Assembly: GCF_021869765.1 (NCBI RefSeq) | Contig: NZ_CP084580.1 | Coordinates: forward strand, 744,001 to 808,000 | Source: Chryseobacterium sp. MEBOG06 | Lineage (GTDB): Bacteria > Bacteroidota > Bacteroidia > Flavobacteriales > Weeksellaceae | Length of the DNA: 64,000 nucleotides | Direction: 5' to 3' | Shown: in pieces, positions 35,571-45,131 of the stretch | Position numbering within the stretch: position 1 is the first letter of the stretch | Layout: every line of letters starts with the position of its first letter | The notes under the pieces: model-generated | The model's database searches: none | What the model saw: the letters and a program-made list of their open reading frames with translations, nothing else | What the model was told of the DNA's origin: nothing | Program-made: the position numbers and the translations under genes

Positions 35571-37473
35571 TTCCATAAAAAGATATAAAATATTCTCCGA
35601 AGAAGATGCGCGAGAAATAGTTACCGATGAGTATTCGTCGATAGAGATCTATGCTAAAAACATGACTTTGGGTTTCACAGAAATAGAAGGTAACCTTTTA
35701 GTACGTGGAGAGGGCTGCCGCTTTCCGGATCTTGTGAATATTAAAGGGAATCTATCCGTAGATGCTGCAAACTGTTCGCTTCCCAGTCTTAAAAGTGTAG
35801 GTGGCAGTTTGGCAATGCATAGTTCGGCAGTTCTGGACAGACTGGAAACAGTAAAAGGAAATTTTAAATGCATTGTCAACTTTGGATTTAAAAATTTAAT
35901 AAAAATTGGAGGAGGAATTGAATTAAAGAATGCAGAAGTATATTCAGCCAATAAAAAACTGGTCGGGACAAAGAAGGTGTTGACAGTCAACCATCAGTAT
36001 CAGGCTGATTTTCTGCCCAAAGATGGAGTTTTTAATATAGATGTCTTTGCCGATGATATTACCTTTCCGCATCAGGAAATTCATGGTAAGATTAATATTT
36101 ATGGTAAAAATGTTTCTTTTCCTAACCTTGAATTTATTCATGGACGGTTTAAAATTGAGTGTCGTGATAAGGCCGGGGCTCATTTCAAACATGATTTTCC
36201 GGTCCTGAAAAAAATGATTGGAAATCTGAAGATTGATAATGTCAAAGTTTCCTTTCCTGAGCTGCAGGAAATAGTTGGTAATATTGAAATAAATAAAGGC
36301 TCTTATACAGAATTTCCATTGTTGGAGAAATCAGGTAGTGTTTTTATCAGACAAAATTCAGAGGCGAAGTTTCCGGTTTTGAGGATTGTAAATGGTGATC
36401 TTCATAACTATGGTTTGGAGACCTGCTCGATGACAAAGCTGGAGATGGTAAAAAGATCATTTTTTACCAACCGTATCCTTGCAGAAAACATTCTGGAAGT
36501 GGGCAATCTGGTGATGAGTAAATACTGTGAATTTAATAAGTTAAAAAGGATTAACAGCAGTGTGGTCTGTAATGAAAGGTTTAATTTCAAATCTTTAGAA
36601 TATATTGGCTGTCTGACGAATGAGAGTCAAAAAGAATCAAAGCTTCCTTCAATAAAAAAGATCGGTCATTATTTGTATGATGAAAAAAATGGTTTTGAGG
36701 ATTTTGCGGAACAGATTTATTTTAAAGTGAAGGAAAACCTGTACATCACAAAAGATTACTTTTATATTTCACAAATACTTCCTAATATTATTTCCAGTCA
36801 TTCTCTTCATCCGCTGCACAAGCTGGTTTCTATTTTAAAATTAAGACACAAGAGTTTTCAAAACTTTATAACCCGTGATTATGAAAGGGAATGGACGAAT
36901 TATACTTCGCCTAATTTTTTGAAAATCCTAAATATTATTGAGGAAATATGGAATACCGTAACTCCAATTACTTATGAGGAATTTTTCACCCATTATGACA
37001 GAAATTTCAGGCTTTTATGCTTCAGTTATTTCGGTGTGGGAGCATTAATGGAAAAACTGGAAGCAAAGAAGATCAACCAGGAGAATATTCTGGTCAATTA
37101 TTTTGAATATGATAAAAATGGCAATAAAATATCGCTGCGCAGAACCAATCATTACGAAGTATATAAAGTGGAAAATGAGAAATTTAAACTCTTTTTCTGG
37201 GGGACAGAAAAGTATTCCTATGCAGTGAAATGCTGGTGCCCTTCTACTTCGGAAGAACATTGGCTATGGATAGAACCACAGTACAAAGATAATGCTCTAA
37301 CGGCAATAGCATCTACATTCAGAATTCACGAGAACATTATTCCCCACATAACGTGTCTGAAAAGACAGGGCGATCTTATAATTTGTGAGCTGGAAAAAGA
37401 AGTTATACCGAAAGGAAATGTAAGACCTTTAACTTCTGAAGAATATTTTGATCTTCTTGAAGCAGAATCATAA
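35551..37473 (+). CDS. Large beta-solenoid repeat protein with C-terminal Cys/Trp domain
   Basis: The 640-residue protein is built from about 15 irregular repeats of roughly 20 residues with the pattern FPxLxxIxGNLxI (for example FPDLVNIKGNLSV, FPELQEIVGNIEI). They fill about residues 25-370, as in leucine-rich or receptor-L-like solenoids. The rest (about 370-640) is a different, mixed domain with WCPSTSEEHWLWIEPQ near residue 555. There is no signal peptide, so it is cytosolic. Such solenoids usually bind a ligand. A sensor or scaffold role in the RNA island is inference. A tRNA-like element follows nine bases after the stop. Confidence 0.72.
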   Translation: MKMHTTNSIKRYKIFSEEDAREIVTDEYSSIEIYAKNMTLGFTEIEGNLLVRGEGCRFPDLVNIKGNLSVDAANCSLPSLKSVGGSLAMHSSAVLDRLETVKGNFKCIVNFGFKNLIKIGGGIELKNAEVYSANKKLVGTKKVLTVNHQYQADFLPKDGVFNIDVFADDITFPHQEIHGKINIYGKNVSFPNLEFIHGRFKIECRDKAGAHFKHDFPVLKKMIGNLKIDNVKVSFPELQEIVGNIEINKGSYTEFPLLEKSGSVFIRQNSEAKFPVLRIVNGDLHNYGLETCSMTKLEMVKRSFFTNRILAENILEVGNLVMSKYCEFNKLKRINSSVVCNERFNFKSLEYIGCLTNESQKESKLPSIKKIGHYLYDEKNGFEDFAEQIYFKVKENLYITKDYFYISQILPNIISSHSLHPLHKLVSILKLRHKSFQNFITRDYEREWTNYTSPNFLKILNIIEEIWNTVTPITYEEFFTHYDRNFRLLCFSYFGVGALMEKLEAKKINQENILVNYFEYDKNGNKISLRRTNHYEVYKVENEKFKLFFWGTEKYSYAVKCWCPSTSEEHWLWIEPQYKDNALTAIASTFRIHENIIPHITCLKRQGDLIICELEKEVIPKGNVRPLTSEEYFDLLEAES

Positions 37474-37481
37474 TGTAAATA

Positions 37482-37556
37482 ACAGAAACAGTAGTTTAAT
37501 GGGAAAAACGTTCCGCGATAGGAAAAGTTACCGGTTCGATCCCGGTCTGTTTTTGT
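37482..37556 (+). tRNA. tRNA-like element 3 with 10-bp acceptor stem, before the sirtuin gene
   Basis: ACAGAAACAG and CTGTTTTTGT make a 10-bp terminal stem with one G-T pair. The T-arm ACCGG-TTCGATC-CCGGT is perfect and adjoins the acceptor. The D-arm-like TAGTTTAATGGG is almost identical to element 2. A short TTCC/GGAA stem with a six-base loop stands where the anticodon arm should be. It ends 18 bases before the sirtuin ATG. Confidence 0.62.
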
Positions 37557-37574
37557 TTTTTAAAATTTAAAACC

Positions 37575-38402
37575 ATGGAAGAATTAAAATCAATTTTAAA
37601 TACAATAATTAAATATAAAAAAGGATATATCACTTTCCTTACCGGAGCGGGAATCTCTGCAGAAAGTGGGCTTCCTACCTACCGTTCTATTGATGGAATC
37701 TGGATTAAAGGAACAAAGTTCCACCGTCCGGAAGAATTTGGAACTTTCAGATATTTCAGCCAGGAGCCGGAAGAAGTCTGGCAGTACAACCTTTTTTGGA
37801 AAAAAATGATTGCCGACGCAGTACCCAATAAAGGACATCTTGCTTTGACCGATATAGAAGAGCTTTTGGGGGATAGATTTAAGCTTATTACTCAGAATGT
37901 AGATGGTCTCCACCAAAAGGCTGGAACGAAAACGGTATATGAAATTCACGGTAGTAAACAGAAAGTTCGATGTTCAAAAGAATGCAGCGGGCCGGTTGAT
38001 TTTCCAGACAATGTTGCATTTAAAGAATATACCGAAGATCTGACTCCAGAAGATATTGATGGATTGAAATGTAAAAAATGTGGAAACTGGCTCCGTCCGA
38101 ATACCTTATGGTTTGACGAAAGTTATAATGAAAAATATTATTACTTTGATACTGCATATGATATTGCAGATCATACGGATATTCTTTTTGTAATTGGGAC
38201 TTCAGGATCTACAACATTGCCTGTCAATATTGTAGAAACCGTAAAAATACGAGCAAAACACATTGTGGTCATCAATCCGGAAAATGATACTTATTTCCAT
38301 TACATTCTTAAAGGATTTAAAACACTGAACTGTATACAGGAGAGCAGCAGTATTGCTCTTCCAGAATTGAAAACAATGATAAAAGAAATTATAAATACAT
38401 AA
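37575..38402 (+). CDS. SIR2 family NAD-dependent deacylase
   Basis: The 275-residue protein has the sirtuin NAD motif TGAGISAESGLPTYRS (residues about 23-38), TQNVDGLHQKAG near residue 110 and catalytic His in YEIHGS. The structural zinc Cys pairs are CSKEC and CKKCG. GTSGSTTLPV near residue 213 completes the Rossmann fold. The zinc site marks it as a classical deacylase and not a minimal defence SIR2. Its place downstream of a tRNA-like element and upstream of tatD suggests a role in the RNA island, perhaps in NAD- or ADP-ribose-linked RNA processing. Confidence 0.88.
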   Translation: MEELKSILNTIIKYKKGYITFLTGAGISAESGLPTYRSIDGIWIKGTKFHRPEEFGTFRYFSQEPEEVWQYNLFWKKMIADAVPNKGHLALTDIEELLGDRFKLITQNVDGLHQKAGTKTVYEIHGSKQKVRCSKECSGPVDFPDNVAFKEYTEDLTPEDIDGLKCKKCGNWLRPNTLWFDESYNEKYYYFDTAYDIADHTDILFVIGTSGSTTLPVNIVETVKIRAKHIVVINPENDTYFHYILKGFKTLNCIQESSSIALPELKTMIKEIINT

Positions 38403-38412
38403 ATTTACCTTA

Positions 38413-38451
38413 CAGCAGAAGCAGTCAGAACTACTGATGCCTCTGCTTTTT
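38413..38451 (+). terminator. Terminator after the sirtuin gene
   Basis: AGCAGA/TCTGCT forms the outer stem and CAGT/ACTG an inner stem, followed by TTTT. The internal loops make it imperfect. Confidence 0.6.
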
Positions 38452-38483
38452 AATTTAAATAAACACATAAAAAAGTAAAACAA

Positions 38484-39269
38484 ATGAATACATACATTGA
38501 TATTGGCATTAATCTGACCAATAAACAGTTCTATAATGAACACGAATAAATTATTAACCGGGCTCTGGATAATGGAGTAGAACATATGATTCTTACTGGG
38601 ACCAGCGTGAAAGGAAGTAGAGAGTCTGCTGAAATAGCAGAGGAATATGCGGAAATTTTGTTTTCAACAGCAGGAATTCATCCCCACGATGCCAAATCCT
38701 TTAATCATGAAAGTATCGCTGAGCTTAGAAAGCTATTAAAGCAGGATCATGTGATATCAGTAGGAGAGTGCGGACTGGATTTTGATCGTGATTTTTCTCC
38801 CAGACCTGTTCAGGAAAAATGTTATAAAGCTCAGCTGGAACTTTCAATAGAAGTTGATAAGCCTCTTTTTCTTCATGAAAGATCAGCTTTCAAGAGATTT
38901 AACGAAATCACAGACGATTATCTTTCCAAATTACCCAAAGCAGTGGTTCACTGTTTTACCGGAACATTGGAGGAAGCGAAAATTTATCTTGATAAAGGAT
39001 TTTATTTGGGGTTTACCGGAGCAATCAGTGATGAAAAAAGATTTAAACATTTGGAAGATGTGATCAAATATGTTCCCCTCGATCGAATGATGATTGAAAC
39101 CGACGCTCCATTTATGCTTCCGAAAAATATGCCCCGGATTCAGAACAGGCGGAATGAACCCTCATTTTTACCCTATGTGGCACAAACAATTGCCCACTTG
39201 AAAAAAATCGGTATATCCGAAGTCGCAGATGAGACTACAGAAACTGCTAGAAAATTTTTCAGCCTGTAA
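38484..39269 (+). pseudogene. TatD-family metal-dependent hydrolase with in-frame stop
   Basis: The natural start at 38484 encodes MNTYIDIGINLTNKQF. After codon 21 comes a TAA at 38547-38549 where related proteins carry a charged residue; GAA to TAA is one substitution. The frame then continues unbroken to 39269 with SVGECGLDFDRDFS, LHERSAF, VVHCFTGT and IETDAPFML, all standard TatD motifs. The stop removes the first metal-binding strand (the family HxH is IDIGINL here, already divergent). Reinitiation at ATG 38586 is possible but would give a truncated barrel. Confidence 0.8.
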
Positions 39270-39304
39270 AAAAGAGCTCTACTGATACAGTAAAGCTCTT
39301 TTTG
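39270..39304 (+). terminator. Terminator after tatD
   Basis: AAAAGAGCT and AGCTCTTTT with an inner TACTG/CAGTA stem and an ATA loop give an almost complete hairpin with a T run. It lies between converging tatD and deoD genes. Confidence 0.8.
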
Positions 39305-39362
39305 TATAGTAAAGCAGAAAAGATATTTGCAAATTTGATGTTTGCCAGTCTGCTTTTAGTTC

Positions 39363-40073
39363 TTATAAACTTTTGATTGCCGATTCCAAAGCCAGCTCCA
39401 TCATTGGTTTCAAAGCTGTTTCTCTTTCGTCAGCAGAAATCTTTTCATGAGTTGGGATGATGTCAGTTACTGTAAGGATGGTAGCTGCGTTTTTCCCTAA
39501 ATGCTGAGCATTCGCAAACAAACCAAAGGCTTCCATTTCTACTGCGGGACAGTTATATTTTGTAGCAATAGCAGGAGTTTCAGGATCTTTTCTGTAGAAA
39601 ATATCACTGCTGTGGATGTTGATCGCTTTAGCATCTAATGATAATTCCTTAGACGTTTCATTGATGGTACTAAAGATATTCCCCTGGTGAGGAAGAATCT
39701 CATCTTCAATTCCCCATGCATATTTAGCGTAAGTACTTTCACTGGCTGCATTTTCAATATTTAAAATATCAAAAAGTTTAAGATCGGTATTATAGGCTCC
39801 ACAAGTTCCGATTCTGATGATGGTATCTACTTCATACTCTGTATAGAGCTCAAAAGAATAGATTCCGATACTTGGAAAACCCATTCCACTTGCTCCAACA
39901 GTAATTTCTTTACCCTTATAAAGACCTGTATAATAAAATATTCCTCTGGTTTTGCTTACCAGTTTCGCATTTTCTAAATAATTTTCAGCGATATACTGTG
40001 CACGAAGCGGATCCCCCGGCTGCAATACTACTTTAGCAATTTCTCCTTTTTTTGCACTGATGTGAATACTCAT
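39363..40073 (-). CDS. deoD: Purine nucleoside phosphorylase, DeoD type
   Basis: The enzyme splits purine (deoxy)nucleosides with phosphate for salvage. The 236-residue sequence matches the hexameric class: GDPLRAQYIA near residue 20, GASGMGFPSIGIYSFELY near residue 60, RIGTCGAY near residue 87, VEMEAFGLF near residue 178 and the final TVTDIIPTHE. It is a standard-length, intact gene on the minus strand, inserted between parts of the RNA island. Confidence 0.95.
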   Translation of the reverse strand: MSIHISAKKGEIAKVVLQPGDPLRAQYIAENYLENAKLVSKTRGIFYYTGLYKGKEITVGASGMGFPSIGIYSFELYTEYEVDTIIRIGTCGAYNTDLKLFDILNIENAASESTYAKYAWGIEDEILPHQGNIFSTINETSKELSLDAKAINIHSSDIFYRKDPETPAIATKYNCPAVEMEAFGLFANAQHLGKNAATILTVTDIIPTHEKISADERETALKPMMELALESAIKSL

Positions 40074-40283
40074 AATGTTATTTTGAATGGGGCAAAGATA
40101 ATAACTTTTAGATTGACTGAGTCATCAGAAATAGGTATAAACAACTTTTTAACACTTGATTTTTCGTGAAGCCTTACAGATTTTTAAGACCTGTAAAGAG
40201 GCCACGGAGATTATTTATTCTTAATTATTGGAAGCTATTTTCTACTTTTTACTGCTGCCTGTTCACAAAGAAAAATTGCAGGC

Positions 40284-41135
40284 TCATTCTTCAACTTGTT
40301 TCCTATACTGCGTTGGTGTTGTATTTTTTATCCTTTTAAAAACACGGTTATAATATGGGATATCATTAAAACCTGAGGCAATGCAGATCTCTGCAACAGA
40401 TAATTTTGTTTTTAGCAGCATTTGGCAGGAAGATTCAACCCTGAATTCGGTAAGATAAGAGAAAAAAGACTGGCCGTTCATTTTTTTGAAAAATACACAA
40501 AATGACGATTTCTGCATTCCCATCGATTTTGAAATCTCCTCAAGACTTATATGCCGTTGAAAATTTCCTAATACAAAAAGATGAATTGCCTGAAGTTTCC
40601 GTTCTTTGCTGTTTTCAATGACTGGCCGCCCTACAATATGCATTTCCTTGCAGTAAGATATTACCTGTAATAAATGAATAAAAGAAGAAAGTCTTTCAAT
40701 AGGATTCTGATGAATCATGGAAGCCATTAAGATCTGTAACTTTTCCAGCAGTTCACCTTCAAATGATACTGCATTTTCATTACTTTGAAGCTCAGAAATA
40801 CTATAATATAATTCAGGAAAAAGACTTTTACAGTGTATTAAAAAATCATTCTCTATAACTATTGTTACATTTTCAATTTTACCTTCATCATCATGTACCG
40901 ATTTGTCAAAAGACCAGCAATGCGGAATGTTGGGGGGAATAAGAATAATTTCACCTTTTGAAAAATTTTCAATAACATTTCCAATCGTTCTTACTCCGCT
41001 TCCTGTCAAAATATAAGACAGCTCCCAGGTTTGCTGTTGATGGAGCGGCACTTGTTGATCCCATGTAATATGCACATGATCAAAATGAAAGGTGCTGGTT
41101 TTATTTTTTGGATAATATTTTAAATTTTGTTTCAT
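40284..41135 (-). CDS. AraC-family transcriptional regulator with cupin domain
   Basis: The 283-residue protein has an N-terminal cupin-like effector domain (about 15-110, with GEIILIPPNIPHCW) and a C-terminal AraC DNA-binding domain (about 185-280, with CIASGFNDIPYYNRVFKRIK and TPTQYRKQ). It is divergent from the acyltransferase gene at 41248, which it may regulate. Inducer unknown. Confidence 0.9.
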   Translation of the reverse strand: MKQNLKYYPKNKTSTFHFDHVHITWDQQVPLHQQQTWELSYILTGSGVRTIGNVIENFSKGEIILIPPNIPHCWSFDKSVHDDEGKIENVTIVIENDFLIHCKSLFPELYYSISELQSNENAVSFEGELLEKLQILMASMIHQNPIERLSSFIHLLQVISYCKEMHIVGRPVIENSKERKLQAIHLFVLGNFQRHISLEEISKSMGMQKSSFCVFFKKMNGQSFFSYLTEFRVESSCQMLLKTKLSVAEICIASGFNDIPYYNRVFKRIKNTTPTQYRKQVEE

Positions 41136-41247
41136 TGTGATAAAGTGAAATTGCCAGAATGCAAATATGAGACAATAATTAAAAAATATAGAACAATATT
41201 GTTGAAGAAGAACATTTTATTTTTGTATTGTATCTTTTTAAGACAAT

Positions 41248-42402
41248 ATGAATCAAACTTTAAACATTTCTCAATCGAGACCCCACTACGAAATTCTGGA
41301 TGGCCTTCGTGGTATAGCGGCAATTATGGTCGTTTTTTTTCACGTTTTTGAAACATTTTCAAATGGAGATCATACCCAACAAATTATTAATCACGGATAC
41401 CTGGCGGTGGATTTTTTCTTTATGCTTTCCGGATATGTAATCAGTTACGCCTATGACAACCGCTGGAACCAGATGACCTTAAAAGATTTTTTTATGCGCC
41501 GTCTGATAAGATTGCAGCCAATGATTATCATCGGATCTTTAGTAGGGGGCATTTTATTCTATTTTCAGCATTCCGAAGGCCTGGGCTGGGGAGGAATTGC
41601 TGCCACTCCGGTTTGGAAGCTGCTATTGGTAATGTTTATAGGAATGACAGTGATTCCTGTAGGCAAAAGTTTAGACATACGGGGATGGAACGAAATGCAT
41701 CCTTTGAACGGACCTGCATGGTCATTGTTTTTTGAATATATAGCCAATATAGTCTACGCACTTTTTTTAAGAAAAGTTTCAAAAATTGTGTTGGGGATTT
41801 TAGTATTGATCTCTGCGGGAGTTACCATTCAGTATGCATTCACTAATCCAAATGGAGATATCATTGGTGGCTGGTCTATAGATAATGCCACTCAAATGAG
41901 AATAGGCTTTACAAGATTAGCATTTCCTTTCTTGATGGGGATTTTTTTAGCAAGAGCAGTTCAATTAAAATATACAAAAAATGCTTTTTTAACGACCAGT
42001 ATTATATTGATTATCCTGTTTGCATTTCCCCGGTTAGGAGGAAATACAGCCCATTGGCAAAACGCTTTTTATGAATGTTTTACATTAATGATCATGTTTC
42101 CGGCTGTTATACTGCTGGGTGCAGGCGGAAAAGTTGTAGGGGAGAGAGCAAACCACTTATGCAAATTTTTAGGTGACATTTCATATCCAATTTATATTAC
42201 TCATTTTCCTTTAGTCTATGTTTATATGGCCTGGGTAGTCAACGGCAAACATACACTGGAAGAGCCACAAACATTGATCATGGGAATAATAACGGTTATT
42301 ATTGCTGTCATTCTTGCCTACCTTTTCATGAGATTCTATGATATTCCGGTTAGAAAGTGGCTGAACACGAAGTTGATTGTAAAAAATAAAATAGGAAAAT
42401 AA
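41248..42402 (+). CDS. Acyltransferase 3 family membrane protein (OafA/YrhL-like)
   Basis: The 384-residue protein has about ten hydrophobic helices. It has the family signatures LDGLRGIAAIMVVFFHVFE near the N-terminus (catalytic-type His) and FMRRLIRLQP near residue 90. ISYPIYITHFPLVY near residue 312 completes the core. Such enzymes acetylate or succinylate envelope sugars or macrolides. The acceptor is unknown. Divergent AraC gene upstream; strong terminator downstream. Confidence 0.9.
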   Translation: MNQTLNISQSRPHYEILDGLRGIAAIMVVFFHVFETFSNGDHTQQIINHGYLAVDFFFMLSGYVISYAYDNRWNQMTLKDFFMRRLIRLQPMIIIGSLVGGILFYFQHSEGLGWGGIAATPVWKLLLVMFIGMTVIPVGKSLDIRGWNEMHPLNGPAWSLFFEYIANIVYALFLRKVSKIVLGILVLISAGVTIQYAFTNPNGDIIGGWSIDNATQMRIGFTRLAFPFLMGIFLARAVQLKYTKNAFLTTSIILIILFAFPRLGGNTAHWQNAFYECFTLMIMFPAVILLGAGGKVVGERANHLCKFLGDISYPIYITHFPLVYVYMAWVVNGKHTLEEPQTLIMGIITVIIAVILAYLFMRFYDIPVRKWLNTKLIVKNKIGK

Positions 42403-42444
42403 GAAATAGTTTAATTCTCAAAGCACAACCTGGTGTTGGCTTCT

Positions 42445-42475
42445 CAGTTCACATTTTTCATGTGAACTGTTTTTT
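42445..42475 (+). terminator. Terminator after the acyltransferase gene
   Basis: CAGTTCACAT and ATGTGAACTG form a perfect 10-bp stem with a TTTTC loop, followed by TTTTTT. Confidence 0.9.
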
Positions 42476-42631
42476 ATTACGTAGAACCTCTGTTTTATTT
42501 ACTATTATATTAATTCTTAAAAAAGACTTTATTTTATGCAATTTTATAAGGTTAAATCAATAAACAGTCTTTTATTGCCAATCCTTTAGTTAAAAATTGT
42601 ATTCTCTGCAAAATAATTTTATTTTTGTTAG

Positions 42632-43279
42632 ATGATGGAAACAGGATCCCCATTTTTAGATACAATCTTTTTACTCAGGAAGAATGAATGCATTACCCTT
42701 TTTTCAAGTTTACATGAAATTTCCTTAAAAGAAGAATTGGATGCCGCAGATTATTTCGAAACCGAGTTTGAAAAAGAAAGACTTGAATTTTTGTCTGATC
42801 AGTTGATCTGTAGTAAAGAAACAGCAGTTTGGGCGGCAAAAGTTTTGTATCATAGTGCTCAGCTGCACCTTATCAGAGAAAATACAGCAAAAGATATGGA
42901 CAAACTGATTCCGGAATTTAAAGGAGTAAGAAATATTTCATCTATATTATCTGCTGATTTGTCATTAAGGTTTTTACCTCAGATCATTCTTGTTTTAAAT
43001 ATTGCAGACTCTGAAGATAAGCTCATTACCATACTTGAGGATATTCTGACACTATTTCATTATTCCGGAATCGGATACGATCTTGATCTTAAAAATATCA
43101 ACTGGGAAAAAGAACTTGAAGATAAAACATATCGGAAACTGTACCTGGAAAGAATCGTTGAAAAAAGAGATTATAAACTGGCGGAAATTCCGTTCATCAA
43201 TAAACTGCTCATTGCAGAATTTGGAATGCATAAAGAAACATTCTGGAAAGAATTAAAAATAATAACTCAAGAAAACTAA
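42632..43279 (+). CDS. Accessory protein of a MoxR-vWA system
   Basis: The 215-residue helical cytosolic protein has no motif I can name. Its stop overlaps the MoxR start by one base. Its position as first gene of the tightly packed operon matches the accessory (bpX-type) proteins reported for MoxR-vWA-beta-propeller ternary systems. The family assignment is from context. Confidence 0.65.
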   Translation: MMETGSPFLDTIFLLRKNECITLFSSLHEISLKEELDAADYFETEFEKERLEFLSDQLICSKETAVWAAKVLYHSAQLHLIRENTAKDMDKLIPEFKGVRNISSILSADLSLRFLPQIILVLNIADSEDKLITILEDILTLFHYSGIGYDLDLKNINWEKELEDKTYRKLYLERIVEKRDYKLAEIPFINKLLIAEFGMHKETFWKELKIITQEN

Positions 43280-44415
43280 TGACTCAGAATATCAATAAAC
43301 TCAATACAGTCCTTACCTACGTAAAAGATACTTTTGTAGGTAAAAATGATGTGGTGGATCTACTGGGAATCTGCCTTCTGGCCAGAGAAAATGCGTTTTT
43401 GTACGGGCCTCCGGGAACAGCAAAATCAGCGATTGTAAGAACCTTATCAAAAACGGTAAAAGACGGCAAAAACTTTGAATATCTGCTAACCCGCTTTACA
43501 GAACCCAATGAGATTTTCGGTCCTTTTGATATCCGGAAACTAAAGGAAGGAGAGCTTTTGACTAACACGGAAGGGATGATGCCTGAAGCTTCTTTGGTTT
43601 TTCTGGACGAAATTTTCAATGCTAATTCCGCTATCTTGAACTCGCTTCTGATGGCCCTCAATGAAAAAATATTTAAAAGAGGAAAAGAAACGAAACACTT
43701 ACCTACACTAATGTTTGTAGGAGCAAGTAACGTACTTCCGGAAGATGAGGCTCTAAATGCATTATTCGACCGTTTCCTTGTGAGAATTAATGTAGATTAC
43801 GTCAATCCTGAACTACTGTATCAGGTTCTCCTGGCAGGAAGAAAACTTGAAAATAACGAAGAGGAAACAGAAGTTCCGCAAATTCATGCAGATGAGATCA
43901 GGGAACTTCAGAATCTGTGCAGAACAGTAGATCTTAAGCCGATCTATGAAGTTTATCTGAATACCATCATGAGTTTACGAAATACAGGAATTGCCATCTC
44001 GGACCGTAGAGCAGTGAAGCTTCAAAACCTAATTGCTGCAAGTGCCCTGATCTGTGGAAGAAATGAAGCTGTGCTTTCAGATCTTTGGGTTTTAAAACAC
44101 ATCTGGGATACAGAGGAGCAAATTGAAATTCTTGAAGGAATTATTAACAGAACCATAGAGAAAGATGATCATCCAAAGTCTCATCCTCAGGCTATGCAGA
44201 ATAAGACCCCCAATCCGGAAGAGGTGATGAAAGATGTGAAAATCCTTGTAGATAAATGGAATGAGGGAGTGTTGAGTTTTGAAGAGCAAAACGTGATCAA
44301 GGATAAATTAAGATATCTACAAACTCGTTGTGACTGGATCAGAAATCCGGAGCAGAAGCAGTATATTCAGCAAGAAATAGAAACCTTATGGCAGAAGATT
44401 CTTCAAAGCATATAA
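43279..44415 (+). CDS. MoxR-type AAA+ ATPase
   Basis: The 378-residue ATPase has Walker A LYGPPGTAKSA near residue 38, Walker B LVFLDEIFNAN near residue 107 and sensor-1 FVGASNVLPEDEALNALFDR near residue 150. Sensor-2 is near ISDRRAVKLQNL. A C-terminal helical extension follows (about 290-378). MoxR proteins act with vWA partners as chaperone-like remodelers. It overlaps the next gene by 28 bases. Confidence 0.93.
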   Translation: MTQNINKLNTVLTYVKDTFVGKNDVVDLLGICLLARENAFLYGPPGTAKSAIVRTLSKTVKDGKNFEYLLTRFTEPNEIFGPFDIRKLKEGELLTNTEGMMPEASLVFLDEIFNANSAILNSLLMALNEKIFKRGKETKHLPTLMFVGASNVLPEDEALNALFDRFLVRINVDYVNPELLYQVLLAGRKLENNEEETEVPQIHADEIRELQNLCRTVDLKPIYEVYLNTIMSLRNTGIAISDRRAVKLQNLIAASALICGRNEAVLSDLWVLKHIWDTEEQIEILEGIINRTIEKDDHPKSHPQAMQNKTPNPEEVMKDVKILVDKWNEGVLSFEEQNVIKDKLRYLQTRCDWIRNPEQKQYIQQEIETLWQKILQSI

Positions 44416-45131
44416 AAGAATTCTGGGCAGAACTTCCCCGTGCCAATGAAGATTTTCTGGGATCTATCAGAGACTGGAGAAATGTGCAGATCGCCTTGGA
44501 TGATGACACCATATGGCTGAAAGATTTTACAGAGGAGCAGGCAGTATCTTCGGAAATACACCAGTTTCCTGACTTTGTACTGTATGAGCTGCGCGACGGA
44601 CTTCTGTTTAGAAAAGGCGCTTTGGTTCCCAGTAAAAAGATGAGAACAGCCTTGCTTTGGATACCTATTGATAAAGCTTTGAAACTTACATTGCCGGTTT
44701 CTAATAACAACTATTTCGGAATCAGTGAGAAAGTTCAGATCAGCCTTATACAAAGTGATGAAGAAAAACCGGTAATAGGTTTACTGTGCAACATCGCTGA
44801 TATTAAAGAAAGTATGGCTGCAATACCTAAATTTAAACTTGAAAAAATACAATGGGTAGTCATAGGAGATAAAGCCCTGTTTGTGGGAACTCCATTATTA
44901 AGCCTTCCGGGAAAAACATATTGGACCAAAGATGGGCATTTACTGCCTTCCGGACTAGACTTTGAGTTTAAAAATGTAAGTATATTACTGCATCAAAGGT
45001 ATAATAAAGAGTCAGATGGATGGCTTTTATGGGATGAAAACGGAAGCTATTTTTCAATAAAAAAATCAGATTTCCGAGAGCTTTCCATAAGTTCATTTCG
45101 TCTTACTCAAAAATCTAAAGAATGGAATTAA
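44388..45131 (+). CDS. Accessory protein (bpX-type) of the MoxR-vWA system
   Basis: The 247-residue protein overlaps MoxR upstream and the vWA gene downstream. It has mixed beta structure with several Trp/Gly-rich strands (VWLLWDENGSYFSI type near the C-terminus). I do not see a catalytic motif. By order and size it fits the bpX0/bpX1-like components of the ternary system, but I cannot verify which one. Confidence 0.65.
   Translation: MAEDSSKHIKEFWAELPRANEDFLGSIRDWRNVQIALDDDTIWLKDFTEEQAVSSEIHQFPDFVLYELRDGLLFRKGALVPSKKMRTALLWIPIDKALKLTLPVSNNNYFGISEKVQISLIQSDEEKPVIGLLCNIADIKESMAAIPKFKLEKIQWVVIGDKALFVGTPLLSLPGKTYWTKDGHLLPSGLDFEFKNVSILLHQRYNKESDGWLLWDENGSYFSIKKSDFRELSISSFRLTQKSKEWN

Noticed and set aside
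37575..38402. Anti-phage SIR2 effector
   Set aside because: The protein has the zinc-binding Cys pairs and length of a classical deacylase and no partner typical of defence SIR2 systems, so I kept the general call.
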